A stretch of DNA of 64,000 bases from Winogradskyella ludwigii (GTDB taxonomy: Bacteria; Bacteroidota; Bacteroidia; Flavobacteriales; Flavobacteriaceae), in contig NZ_JABFDF010000004.1 in the NCBI RefSeq assembly GCF_013403985.1, forward strand, positions 310,001 to 374,000. Reading direction: 5' to 3'. Numbering within the stretch: position 1 is the first letter of the stretch; the number at the start of each line of letters is the position of its first letter. The position numbers were made by a program, and so were the translations under genes. The notes below the pieces were generated by a model that was not told the DNA's origin, did no database searches, and worked only from the letters and a program-made list of their open reading frames with translations. Below, in pieces: positions 35,386 to 42,782 of the stretch.

Positions 35386-35982
35386 CTACAATTTAAGCTT
35401 GATTTCATTTAAAAATGTACTGTAATTATGTAACTCATAAGGAACATCTGCATTTTTTTCCATATCGTGAAAATGATGTGTTGCTAATAATTCCATTCCT
35501 GTAAAAGCATTCATCTTATGAAATCCAAACATCACTCCCTCATCCACACTTCTTTGATCAAAAAATTCATTGTCTAAAGTAAAAGCCGTTTTAGGAGCAT
35601 TCCAACTTGTAGTCAATATATATTTCTTGCCGTGCATTAAACCACCAGTACCATAATTAATGTCTGGATTCTTTCTACTTCTTCCATCACTTGCATAAAT
35701 ACCGTTTTGATGACCTTCCGTAAAAACATCATCTATATATTTTTTAAACCCAAAAGGTATTTGAAACCACCAAATTGGTGTATGATAGATCACAATATCA
35801 GCCCATTTAAATTTTTCAACTTCGTCCTTAGTGTTATAATTATCGCCTACTTGAGTAAATTTCACTTCAAATTCCTCACGCGTATCAAAATATGAAATAG
35901 TTTTATTGAAAAGTGTTTCGTTAAACCGTCCTCCTGAATGTGCAAATGGATGACTTCCATTAATTATAAATATATGTTTCAT
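35386..35982 (-). CDS. mdaB: MdaB-like NAD(P)H quinone oxidoreductase
   Basis: The 198-aa flavodoxin-fold protein shows the FMN/FAD loop NGSHPFAHSGGRFNETL, the YHTPIWWFQIPFGFKKYIDDVF segment and GGLMHGKKYILTTSWNAP, all typical of MdaB/YwrO-type oxidoreductases that reduce quinones by two electrons and protect against oxidative stress. It is divergent from a LysR regulator with a dyad between the two, the usual mdaB-like arrangement. It lies between repeat sites A and B, so it may be part of the mobile array or an older neighbour split by it. Confidence 0.85.
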   Translation of the reverse strand: MKHIFIINGSHPFAHSGGRFNETLFNKTISYFDTREEFEVKFTQVGDNYNTKDEVEKFKWADIVIYHTPIWWFQIPFGFKKYIDDVFTEGHQNGIYASDGRSRKNPDINYGTGGLMHGKKYILTTSWNAPKTAFTLDNEFFDQRSVDEGVMFGFHKMNAFTGMELLATHHFHDMEKNADVPYELHNYSTFLNEIKLKL

Positions 35983-36027
35983 AAGTCTATTATTTTATTT
36001 TGGACAAAATTAAAACGATTAAACCTA

Positions 36028-36056
36028 TTGTAAAAATAATACAAATCATACCTTTG
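36028..36056 (+). promoter_or_regulatory. lysR promoter overlapped by a LysR-type dyad
   Basis: TTG (36028-36030), 18 bp, TACCTTTG (36049-36056) form a good Bacteroidota promoter for the lysR gene. TTGTA-N7-TACAA (36028-36044), a LysR-type dyad, overlaps its -33 element. Binding here would repress lysR and could activate the divergent oxidoreductase. Confidence 0.65.
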
Positions 36057-36075
36057 TATAAATTTATTAATAGCT

Positions 36076-36978
36076 ATGGTGAATTTAGAATGGTATAGAA
36101 CGTTTAAAGAAATATATGAAAACGGAACTCTAACAAAAGCGTCCATAGCACTGTATGCCTCACAACCAGGTGTAAGTGTTCATTTAAATGCTTTAGAAGC
36201 CTATGTTGGTAAAAAACTATTTGAACGTACGTCGCGAAAAATGATTCCAACGGAAGACGGCAAATTTTTATATGAATACATTATTGAATCATTAAAAAAA
36301 CTTGAGATTGCCGAACAACATTTTAAAAAAACAACTCAAGAAAAGAATCCATCCTTAAATATTGGCATGTGCTCTGAAATGTTTCAATTGATTATTGAAC
36401 CCGAAATTCCAAAATTAGACTTTGATTTAGTAGCCCGATTTGGGGCACATACAGATTTAATAAAAGACCTCAACAATGGTATTTTAGATTTAGTGATAAC
36501 CCCTGAAAAACAGAATGAAAAAAAGTCATTAGTAGCATATGTGCCATTTTCAAAAGAAAGAATCGTTTTAATAGCAGGAACTAAAACAGATACAACAACA
36601 ATACAAAAACATATTAAAGCAAAAGATCTCATTAAATTAGAAAATGAACTGCTTCAAAACATTTGGTATAGTTCCTCAAACGAAATGGAACATTTTAGGC
36701 GTTTTTGGTTTGATAATTTTAAGAAGAAACCCGCTTTCAAGCCCAACTATATTTTACCAAATCTTACATCTATTATCAGATGTTTAAACAATGGTAACGG
36801 ATTAGCATTAGTTCCAGATTTTTTATGTCGAGAAGAAGTTTTAAGAAACGAAATAAATGTAGTTTGGGAAGGAAAAGTAAAAACGGAAAATACCTTATAT
36901 TTTGCATCAAGATCAGATTTAAAATACAAAAAGGAATTAGATACAATTAAAAATATATTTACCTCAAAAATGAAATAA
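36076..36978 (+). CDS. LysR-family transcriptional regulator
   Basis: The 300-aa protein has an N-terminal winged helix-turn-helix (about residues 1-60, TFKEIYENGTLTKASIALYASQPGVSVHLNALEAYVGKKLFERTSRK). A periplasmic-binding-like effector domain follows (about 90-295), within which PNLTSIIRCLNNGNGLALVPDFL is the expected effector-pocket block. Divergent to the mdaB-like gene, it probably controls that gene and itself, responding to electrophiles or quinones (inferred). Repeat site B starts immediately after its stop codon. Confidence 0.9.
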   Translation: MVNLEWYRTFKEIYENGTLTKASIALYASQPGVSVHLNALEAYVGKKLFERTSRKMIPTEDGKFLYEYIIESLKKLEIAEQHFKKTTQEKNPSLNIGMCSEMFQLIIEPEIPKLDFDLVARFGAHTDLIKDLNNGILDLVITPEKQNEKKSLVAYVPFSKERIVLIAGTKTDTTTIQKHIKAKDLIKLENELLQNIWYSSSNEMEHFRRFWFDNFKKKPAFKPNYILPNLTSIIRCLNNGNGLALVPDFLCREEVLRNEINVVWEGKVKTENTLYFASRSDLKYKKELDTIKNIFTSKMK

Positions 36979-37154
36979 ACGCGCTATGGTATCTAATTTA
37001 GCACTATTCTTACCAACTTCAAAAAATCTTAGCGGAATATTCTAGTTTGTAATTATTTACTAAATTAACGGCACAACCACGTAACATCCAAGCGCAGTGA
37101 ACAGCCCCAGTAAACCATACACAAATAAGTTAGTAAACACATGAGCCAAACGTT
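36979..37154 (+). repeat. Long inverted-repeat site B (attC-like family)
   Basis: Begins at the stop codon of lysR with a degenerate left arm (CGCTATGGTATCTAATTTAG). It contains the family block TTTACTAAATTA...AACCACGTAACA...AGCGCAGTGAACAG...AACCATACACA (37056-37123) and ends in GCCAAACGTT. The last two bases of ACGTTATG run straight into the ATG of the next gene at 37155, so the gene starts inside or at the right core. Confidence 0.7.
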
Positions 37155-37802
37155 ATGAGAATATTTAAAAAAGCATTAAAATGGTTTATATATTTCTTAA
37201 TCATTCCTACCGCTTATAGTATGGTCGCTTTAATTCTAACTGCAATAACAGTTGACCGAAAAGTAAGTGATGAAAAACTTAATAAAGTGGTTTACTTGAC
37301 AACAAACGGAGTTCATTTAGATATTGTAATTCCAAAAAAAAATATGAACAGTCTATTATTGAATGGAATACATCAAAACGAAAATGAACAATATTTGTCT
37401 TTTGGTTGGGGTGATGAAAACTTCTATATAAATACGCCAACTTGGGGAGATTTAACGGTTGAAAACGCCATTAAAGCTATGTTTTTGAAAAGTTCTACAT
37501 TAATGCACGTAACGCGATATCAAAATAAACGTACAGATTGGATTGAAATAAAAGTGACAGAATCTGAATTACAAAAATTGAATTTTTATCTGTTAAATAC
37601 ATTTGAGACAAACGAAAACGGAATGAAAATCAGTCTTGAGAATAAAGGTTATACTTCAACAGATGATTTTTATAAATCAAAAGGAAGTTATTCTTGCTTT
37701 AAGACTTGTAACAGTTGGGTAAATATCGGATTTAAGGAAAGTGGATTAAAGTCTTGTTTATGGACACCTTTCGATTTTGGATTAATGAATAAGTATCAAT
37801 AA
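37155..37802 (+). CDS. DUF2459 (TIGR02117-type) membrane-anchored protein
   Basis: The 215-aa protein has an N-terminal transmembrane anchor (about residues 9-32). The DUF2459 body shows NGVHLDIVIPKKNM, YLSFGWGDENFYINTPTWGDLT and GSYSCFKTCNSWVNIGFKESGLKSCLWTPFDFGL, with the conserved His, Gly-Trp-Gly-Asp and Cys-Asn-Ser-Trp motifs of the family. Function is unknown. The CNTW-like region with its Cys and His resembles a papain/NlpC-like arrangement, but that is only a resemblance. It stands alone between repeat sites B and C, like an integron cassette gene. Confidence 0.85.
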   Translation: MRIFKKALKWFIYFLIIPTAYSMVALILTAITVDRKVSDEKLNKVVYLTTNGVHLDIVIPKKNMNSLLLNGIHQNENEQYLSFGWGDENFYINTPTWGDLTVENAIKAMFLKSSTLMHVTRYQNKRTDWIEIKVTESELQKLNFYLLNTFETNENGMKISLENKGYTSTDDFYKSKGSYSCFKTCNSWVNIGFKESGLKSCLWTPFDFGLMNKYQ

Positions 37803-37806
37803 AACA

Positions 37807-37979
37807 CGTTTGCTAACACCGTGTAGAATTAATGGCTTTGGTCGTTTTCCTTACTAAATTAGTGGCACAACCACGTAACACCCGAGCGCAGTAAACAGAC
37901 GAAGTTAACCATACACAATAACGTAGTAAAATAGCATCTAACAAACAACAATAGTTAAGCGTTTGTCTTGTTAGCAAAT
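37807..37979 (+). repeat. Long inverted-repeat site C (attC-like family)
   Basis: TTTGCTAAC (37809-37817) and GTTAGCAAA (37970-37978) are perfectly complementary outer arms. Inside are ACCGTGTAGAATTAATGG, the family block TTACTAAATTA...AACCACGTAACACCCGAGCGCAG...AACCATACACA (37850-37917), and a smaller hairpin (CTAACAA at 37938, TTGTTAG at 37968). A 16-codon ORF (37986) follows that I do not call. A further CTAAC/GTTAG pair lies at 38100-38130. Otherwise 37980-38160 holds no recognisable gene. Confidence 0.7.
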
Positions 37980-38160
37980 TTAAAAATGAAGAGACAGCGA
38001 AAAACGACACGTAAGCAATTGAAAAATAATGACTAAGAGTTTCAATTTATAGGTATTACTAATATAAAATAACCGAAATTTGTGTGAGTAGATAGCGAGC
38101 TAACTTATTTATAATTAAGCTAGTCGTTAGGATATAATTAGAGTCTTAAAAAATTGAAAT

Positions 38161-38946
38161 ATGCGTTTACGTACAAGCTGCCACCTAAAGTTTGAGATTT
38201 TTGAGCCAACCCCATTTATTCTCATGTTAAGGCCACGCAGTGGTAGCCAACAATGGGTAGAAAGAGAGGACTATAAAATAACGCCAAGTACACCGGTCTT
38301 TGAATTCACGGACAATTATGGCAATCTGTGTCAACGCTTAATTGCCCAACCTGGAATATTCTCAATTTCTACCGCTTCAGAGGTTATAACCTCTAATTTT
38401 ATAGATCAAGGCTTTGGTGCGCCATTTATTGAAATCCAGAATTTACCAGACGCCGTGCTAAGTTATCTATTACCAAGCAGATACTGTGAGTCAGATCGTT
38501 TTAATGAAATGAGTGCAACGATAACCGAAGGCCAATTAATGGGCTACAACCAAGTATCTGCAATTACAAATTGGTTACGCCAAAACATTGAGTATCTGCC
38601 TGGCAGTAATAATCAACCCTTATCTGCCATTCAAGTTAATGATAGACAGTTTGATGTATGTAGAGATTTGGCCCATTTAGGTATTGCGCTTTGCCGTAGT
38701 TTAAGCATCCCAGCACGTATTGTTGTTGGTTATTTACACAACTTAGAACCAATGGATATGCACGCTTGGTTTGAGGCATATATTGGTAACCGGTGGTACA
38801 CATTTGATGCCACTCAAGTAGGCTCTCCAGGAGGTTATGTTATTCTTGGTTTTGGTCGCGATGCTGCCGATGTTGCTATTTTTAATCAATTTGGCGCTTT
38901 GGTGAATCCAATAGAGTATCTTGTTAAAGTTGAACAGCACCTTTAA
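38161..38946 (+). CDS. Transglutaminase-like cysteine protease-family protein
   Basis: The 261-aa cytosolic protein has an N-terminal bacterial transglutaminase-like beta domain (about residues 1-115, starting HLKFEIFEPTPFILMLRPRSG). A transglutaminase-like domain follows with a complete triad: Cys in FDVCRDLAHLGIALCRSLSIPAR (about residue 163), His in MDMHAWFEAYIGNRWYTFD (about 201) and Asp in the same segment (TFDATQ). Proteins of this type act as peptidases or amidases. Its codon use is less AT-rich than that of its neighbours, suggesting acquisition. It lies alone between sites C and D. Confidence 0.85.
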   Translation: MRLRTSCHLKFEIFEPTPFILMLRPRSGSQQWVEREDYKITPSTPVFEFTDNYGNLCQRLIAQPGIFSISTASEVITSNFIDQGFGAPFIEIQNLPDAVLSYLLPSRYCESDRFNEMSATITEGQLMGYNQVSAITNWLRQNIEYLPGSNNQPLSAIQVNDRQFDVCRDLAHLGIALCRSLSIPARIVVGYLHNLEPMDMHAWFEAYIGNRWYTFDATQVGSPGGYVILGFGRDAADVAIFNQFGALVNPIEYLVKVEQHL

Positions 38947-39043
38947 TCTAAATGGGAAAAGTAACGTAACGATTAGAGGGAAACAATAGAACAAACGATA
39001 ATAGAAGTCAAGATAGATTTTATAGATTTCGCAAAAATAATAC

Positions 39044-39183
39044 GCTGCACAACAATGTGTATAATTAATTGCTTGGGCAAGTGCCTACTTGGAAAATTCC
39101 TTCGGAATTTTTTCTGGCAAGTATTTGTTTACTAAATTAGTTGCTTAACCACGCAACTAACCATACACATCAACGTTGGCAGT
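39044..39183 (+). repeat. Long inverted-repeat site D (attC-like family, best preserved)
   Basis: Outer arms are CTGC-A-CAAC (39045-39053) and GTTG-G-CAG (39175-39182). Inner arms are ATGTGTAT (39055-39062) and ATACACAT (39163-39170), giving two stem segments separated by unequal spacers as in attC sites. The centre contains a nested hairpin (TACTTG 39086-39091 with CAAGTA 39118-39123, enclosing AATTCC/GGAATT) and the family block TTTACTAAATTAG...AACCACGCAACTAACCATACACA, without the 27-bp segment found in A-C. Confidence 0.75.
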
Positions 39184-39191
39184 ACAATACA

Positions 39192-39662
39192 ATGACGAAC
39201 TTTAGAACTGAAAAAGACAAATTATTATCGGAATTAGATTCTGAAATTAAAAGAAATCCAAATAATGAAACTCTGAAATCCTTAAATCGGAATTTGAATT
39301 CATTCCAATCTGTTTCTGAACTAAATGGAGTTTTAAGTAGAATTGTTGTCGATAGTCACGGTTTTGAATTTGAGAACTATTTTTCTGACTTTTCGAATTC
39401 AATCCGTTCGATTGAGTTGAGAAATTTAGCCAAAAAATTAATTAAGGAAAATGCGCGAATTACTTTTTACGGAAAAGCTTGGTCTGAAAATACAGTTAAC
39501 TGGATTTATTTTGATAAAGTACTTGACTTAAAAAAAATACGGAACAAATTCGCATTCGGAAAAAACATAATTGAACATCAGAATTTGGACAATAAGTCTG
39601 GTTTGGAAAGCGGATTTATAGACAAAAATACTAACGAGGGAATAATGGGAAAAGTAAAATAA
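39192..39662 (+). CDS. Uncharacterised cassette ORF (156 aa)
   Basis: I do not recognise this protein. The ATG at 39192 is chosen because the frame upstream of it lies inside repeat D. The protein begins with a charged helical segment (TEKDKLLSELDSEIKRNPNNETLKSLNRNLNSFQ), followed by SRIVVDSHGFEFENYFSDFSNSIRSIELRNLAKKLIKENARITFYGKAWSENTVNWIYFDKVLDL, a mixed alpha/beta pattern. No signal peptide or membrane helix. It is flanked by perfectly complementary 10-bp ends (39175-39184 and 39667-39676), the strongest cassette signature in the window. Confidence 0.7.
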   Translation: MTNFRTEKDKLLSELDSEIKRNPNNETLKSLNRNLNSFQSVSELNGVLSRIVVDSHGFEFENYFSDFSNSIRSIELRNLAKKLIKENARITFYGKAWSENTVNWIYFDKVLDLKKIRNKFAFGKNIIEHQNLDNKSGLESGFIDKNTNEGIMGKVK

Positions 39663-39666
39663 AAAC

Positions 39667-39690
39667 TACTGCCAACAAAGTACTGTGGCT
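39667..39690 (+). repeat. Left half of a further attC-like site
   Basis: TACTGCCAAC (39667-39676) is the exact complement of GTTGGCAGTA at the start of the cassette, followed by AAAGTACTGTGGC. The rest of the site is missing, so the array appears truncated here. Confidence 0.6.
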
Positions 39691-39728
39691 CAAAATAAAG
39701 TAAAACAAAGTCGCAATCGCTTAAACTA

Positions 39729-40478
39729 TTACAAACATTTCAAAACCGCAATCCCAATACTATCATTAGCATTTAAGACATACAAAGTGCCATCAACCTC
39801 TTGGTAAAACCGAACACCAAGCACACAGAGCGCAGTACCAAGACCACTAGGCAAAGTAGCAGGTTCTAAAGTCAAAGTAGAATCAGCATAAGAACGATCT
39901 AAAACCAAAGGAGGAGCCAAATGCAGGGCATAATTCAAATGGTTAAAATCAAAATCCAAAACACCATAAGTCAGTGCTATATGAGTAGCACCTTCCACAA
40001 AACCCACCTGCTCAATATCAAAATCAGTAAGTGTTAACACAAAATCACTGCTAGAAACATCTAACGCAAAGGGTAAAACGTGCCGTACATCACATGCTGG
40101 CGTATAGCTAAACTGTTCCAACAATTGAAGGCCATGCGCCTGCCCTATCCCATTAGCAACAAGTCGTTCCCCACGTTTATGTGTCGTATCCAAAGACTTT
40201 ATACGCGTAAACAAGCCCATCAAACGACTATGAAAATGTGTAAACTTATGTCCCTTATAAAACGGATTCAAAGCAGATCTAAACGCTTTATTCACAGCTG
40301 AGCAATGCCCAAACTCATTGGCATTTTCGCGCACGCGTTCCATACTAGACTTCGTTTTTATCGCTTTTCTAGTAAATCCACCACCCGCTTTTCGTGCAAT
40401 CGGTTTACCATTCAAATAATAAAAATTAATACCATTTAACGTTCCCACTAAAGGGATAATTCCAGTCTGTTGTGCCAT
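39729..40478 (-). CDS. Flavobacterial hypothetical protein (DUF6266-like)
   Basis: The 249-aa protein starts GIIPLVGTLNGINFYYLNGKPIARKAGGG and continues through a helical KSSMERVRENANEFGHCSAVNKAFRSALNPF segment. Its C-terminal half is beta-rich with two or three Ig-like units (FDIEQVGFVEGATHIALTYG, LPSGLGTALCVLGVRFYQEVDGTLYVL). The N terminus resembles the DUF6266 group seen in multiple copies in flavobacteria; I am not certain of the family. There is no signal peptide. The upstream region holds a 5 x 11-bp tandem repeat. Function unknown. Confidence 0.7.
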   Translation of the reverse strand: MAQQTGIIPLVGTLNGINFYYLNGKPIARKAGGGFTRKAIKTKSSMERVRENANEFGHCSAVNKAFRSALNPFYKGHKFTHFHSRLMGLFTRIKSLDTTHKRGERLVANGIGQAHGLQLLEQFSYTPACDVRHVLPFALDVSSSDFVLTLTDFDIEQVGFVEGATHIALTYGVLDFDFNHLNYALHLAPPLVLDRSYADSTLTLEPATLPSGLGTALCVLGVRFYQEVDGTLYVLNANDSIGIAVLKCL

Positions 40479-40536
40479 AGCATCACATTTTAGTTAAACA
40501 CCTACAATACAGCAATATACAAAAAATTATAATACA

Positions 40537-40591
40537 GGTTATAGCGTGGTTATAGCATGCTTATAAAATGCTTAAAACAAGCTTATAGCAT
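40537..40591. repeat. Five tandem 11-bp units
   Basis: GGTTATAGCGT, GGTTATAGCAT, GCTTATAAAAT, GCTTAAAACAA, GCTTATAGCAT follow one another without gaps (consensus G-S-TTATARCAT), one DNA turn per unit. They lie 59 bp upstream of the minus-strand gene at 40478 and 57 bp before the ribB operator. Confidence 0.75.
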
Positions 40592-40647
40592 CTTAGAAGT
40601 CAAATAAAACCAAAGGATACAACTTATAGTAATAAAAAATCGATTTA

Positions 40648-40691
40648 TTGACTTAGGTCAAATAATCTGACTTTAGACAGTATTAGTTTTG
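40648..40691 (+). promoter_or_regulatory. Crp/Fnr-type operator and promoter of the ribB operon
   Basis: TTGACTTAGGTCAA (40648-40661) is a perfect TTGAC-N4-GTCAA dyad of the Crp/Fnr class. TAGTTTTG (40684-40691) is a TAnnTTTG -7 box. With a start of transcription near 40697 the operator is centred at about -42, the class II activator position. A Crp/Fnr-family gene is second in the operon. Confidence 0.75.
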
Positions 40692-40713
40692 CATATCAAT
40701 AATAAAAACAAAA

Positions 40714-41376
40714 ATGGTACTTACAGAAATAGAGACGTTAATAACATTTAATAAAGACAGTCAACAACGCTTAGAAAAAGCCCTAATACACCTACAAAAC
40801 GGAAATGGAATAATCCTTATGGATGATGAAGACAGAGAAAATGAAGGAGATTTAATATTCTCTGCGCATCACATGACGAATAACCAAATGGCACTCATGA
40901 TTAGAAAATGCAGTGGTATTGTCTGTCTTTGCTTACCGAATAAAAAAGCAGATGCGTTAGAATTACCGTATATGGTCAAAGAAAACACCAGCAGTTACCA
41001 AACCCCTTTTACCATTTCAATTGAAGCAAAGGAAGGCGTTACTACAGGGGTTTCTGCTATAGACAGGCTTACAACCATTAAAGCAGCTTGTAAAGAAAAT
41101 GCGACGAGTAATGATTTAGCAAAACCAGGTCATATCTTTCCTTTAAGAGCGAAAAACAATGGTGTTTTTGAAAGACAAGGACATACGGAAGGCAGCGTAG
41201 ATTTAATGAAATTAGCAGGCTTACAACCAGAAGCTGTACTGTGTGAATTAATGAACGATGATGGAACCATGGCAAAAATGGACACCATTTTAGACTTTGC
41301 AGATGAGCATAATTTGATAGTACTATCCATACAAGATATTATTCATTATCGTAAATTTGTAAGAGACTACAAATAG
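40714..41376 (+). CDS. ribB: Stand-alone 3,4-dihydroxy-2-butanone-4-phosphate synthase
   Basis: RibB converts ribulose 5-phosphate to dihydroxybutanone phosphate plus formate, a riboflavin precursor step. The 220-aa protein carries the signature [52 protein letters not shown] and [14 protein letters not shown], all metal and substrate binding blocks. No GTP cyclohydrolase II (RibA) domain follows, unlike the RibBA fusion usual in Bacteroidota, so this is probably an additional regulated copy. No FMN riboswitch is visible; instead a Crp/Fnr site overlaps the promoter. Its stop is adjacent to the next start. Confidence 0.93.
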   Translation: MVLTEIETLITFNKDSQQRLEKALIHLQNGNGIILMDDEDRENEGDLIFSAHHMTNNQMALMIRKCSGIVCLCLPNKKADALELPYMVKENTSSYQTPFTISIEAKEGVTTGVSAIDRLTTIKAACKENATSNDLAKPGHIFPLRAKNNGVFERQGHTEGSVDLMKLAGLQPEAVLCELMNDDGTMAKMDTILDFADEHNLIVLSIQDIIHYRKFVRDYK

Positions 41377-41952
41377 ATGACAGACACTATAGAACTCACT
41401 AATTTCATAAAAAAGAATATAAATATTGATGATGAAGATTTAAAAATCGTGTTGTCGTATTTTAAAACAATTAAAAAAAAGAAAAACGACATTTTGCTGT
41501 CCCATGGAAAGAATAGTCAGGTGAGTTATTTCGTAAAAAAAGGCTGTTTAAGGCTTTTTTACATCAATGAAGAAGGAAAAGACGTCACACGTTACATCGC
41601 CTTCGAAAATCAATTTGCGACAGAACTAGTGAGTTTCATCACCAATGAACCTGCACAAGAAACAATTCAAGTTATTGAAAACAGTGAACTTCTTTACATC
41701 ACACACGATGATTTTAGACATCTTATGACCATTGTTCCTAAATGGAAAGATTTTTATAGCATCTATTTAGAAAAAGCTTATGTCAATAATGCGAAGAGAT
41801 TAATCTCTTTTACGACACTAGATGCAGCAGAAAGATACAAGCAATTATTCAAGATAAATCCAAATATTGTGAAGCGTTTACCAAACAAAATTGTAGCCTC
41901 TTATATCAATATTTCACATGAAACTTTAAGTAGGATCAAGTCTAAAATTTGA
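41377..41952 (+). CDS. Crp/Fnr-family transcriptional regulator
   Basis: The 191-aa protein has an N-terminal cyclic-nucleotide-binding-like beta-barrel (KKNDILLSHGKNSQVSYFVKKGCLRLFYINEEGKDVTRYIAFENQFATEL). A dimerisation helix and a shortened C-terminal helix-turn-helix follow (LPNKIVASYINISHETLSRIKSKI). No N-terminal cysteine cluster for an iron-sulfur cluster, so it is not a classical Fnr. The ATG follows the ribB stop directly, so translation is coupled. A matching operator overlaps the operon promoter, suggesting autoregulation. The signal is unknown. Confidence 0.9.
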   Translation: MTDTIELTNFIKKNINIDDEDLKIVLSYFKTIKKKKNDILLSHGKNSQVSYFVKKGCLRLFYINEEGKDVTRYIAFENQFATELVSFITNEPAQETIQVIENSELLYITHDDFRHLMTIVPKWKDFYSIYLEKAYVNNAKRLISFTTLDAAERYKQLFKINPNIVKRLPNKIVASYINISHETLSRIKSKI

Positions 41953-41970
41953 CACTAAAATTTATAAAAC

Positions 41971-42714
41971 ATGAAATACGCAGTATTACTCCCACTATTC
42001 TTACTACAAATAATTGTTCATGCACAATCGACTAATACCCTTAACAGCTCTGAAAAAGTGGATGACAAGTTGTTATTAACCATCTTCCTTAAACATGATC
42101 AAAGTATGACTTTGAATGAGATTGAAAAGATAAGAACAGATCAAGGTTTTTATGAAAACCTCCCTCCAGAAGGTGTTTCTATAGTGAATTGGTTTGTGGT
42201 TATGGGACTTGGTCAAGTGGTGGTGTTAGAACTTCCTACTTCAAAATTATCAGCTGTGAATTTAGCAATTGAAAGAACCGCATGGAAGGCTTTTACAACA
42301 GAAATGTATGCAACTTACAATTTGTATCCTATCATAGAACACAAATTGAAAAACAAGTCAAAAGTGACGCTAGATGCAAAACCCAGTTCTGAAAAAGAGG
42401 ATGACAAGTTGTTATTAACCATCGTTCTTAAACATGATCAAAGTATGACTTTAAATGAAATTGAAAAAATAAGAACCAATCAAGGCTTTTATGAAAATCT
42501 CCCTCCTGAAGGTACTTCTGTAGTCAATTGGTTTGTGGTTATGGGACTTGGTCAAGTGGTGGTGATAGAACTTCCTGCTTCAAAACTATCCGCTGTAAAT
42601 TTAGCTATTGAGAGAACGGCATGGAAGGCTTTTACAACAGAAATTTATCCAACGTACAACCTATACCCTATCATAGAAAATAAATTAAAGAATAAGTCAA
42701 AGGTAGAATACTAG
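41971..42714 (+). CDS. Exported protein made of two nearly identical tandem domains
   Basis: The 247-aa protein has a signal peptide (about residues 1-19, ending VHAQS) and then two copies of a roughly 105-residue domain with a period of 113 aa (339 bp). Each starts DDKLLLTI.LKHDQSMTLNEIEKIRT and includes GFYENLPPEG, VVNWFVVMGLGQVVV and ERTAWKAFTTE. The copies differ at only a handful of positions. A beta-alpha-beta-beta-alpha-beta pattern suggests a ferredoxin-like dimeric alpha-beta barrel, in which case the duplication would create a one-chain pseudo-dimer. Function unknown; it is third in the Crp operon. Confidence 0.8.
   Translation: MKYAVLLPLFLLQIIVHAQSTNTLNSSEKVDDKLLLTIFLKHDQSMTLNEIEKIRTDQGFYENLPPEGVSIVNWFVVMGLGQVVVLELPTSKLSAVNLAIERTAWKAFTTEMYATYNLYPIIEHKLKNKSKVTLDAKPSSEKEDDKLLLTIVLKHDQSMTLNEIEKIRTNQGFYENLPPEGTSVVNWFVVMGLGQVVVIELPASKLSAVNLAIERTAWKAFTTEIYPTYNLYPIIENKLKNKSKVEY
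42046..42708 (+). repeat. Tandem DNA duplication inside the exported protein gene
   Basis: 42061 onward and 42400 onward align with an offset of 339 bp and few mismatches, including at synonymous positions. This indicates a recent in-frame duplication. Confidence 0.85.
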
Positions 42715-42782
42715 AATTTTAGTGACCATAAACAGTCAAAAAAATAGAATAAAACCGTTGTCAATACTAAAACACGCAAGAG

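Noticed and set aside
35061..35408. Minus-strand ORF of 115 aa overlapping site A
   Set aside because: It translates the repeat itself. A similar frame across site C (37813-38010) shares the same peptide pattern (TSSV-x-CARVLRG) simply because the repeats match, so neither is a gene.
37986..38036. 16-codon basic ORF after site C
   Set aside because: Too short, no support from start signals or recognisable product; could be a remnant of a cassette gene.
39141..39191. Longer N terminus for the cassette ORF starting at a TTG
   Set aside because: The 17 extra codons lie entirely in the right arm of repeat D; the ATG at 39192 fits the pattern of the other units.
35109..39690. Calling the array a true integron
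   Set aside because: No integrase gene, no attI, and the core sequences do not fully obey GTTRRRY; only the attC-like architecture is supported.
40479..40713. FMN riboswitch in front of ribB
   Set aside because: The leader is only about 17 nt from the predicted start and has no RFN element; control by the Crp/Fnr-type operator is better supported.
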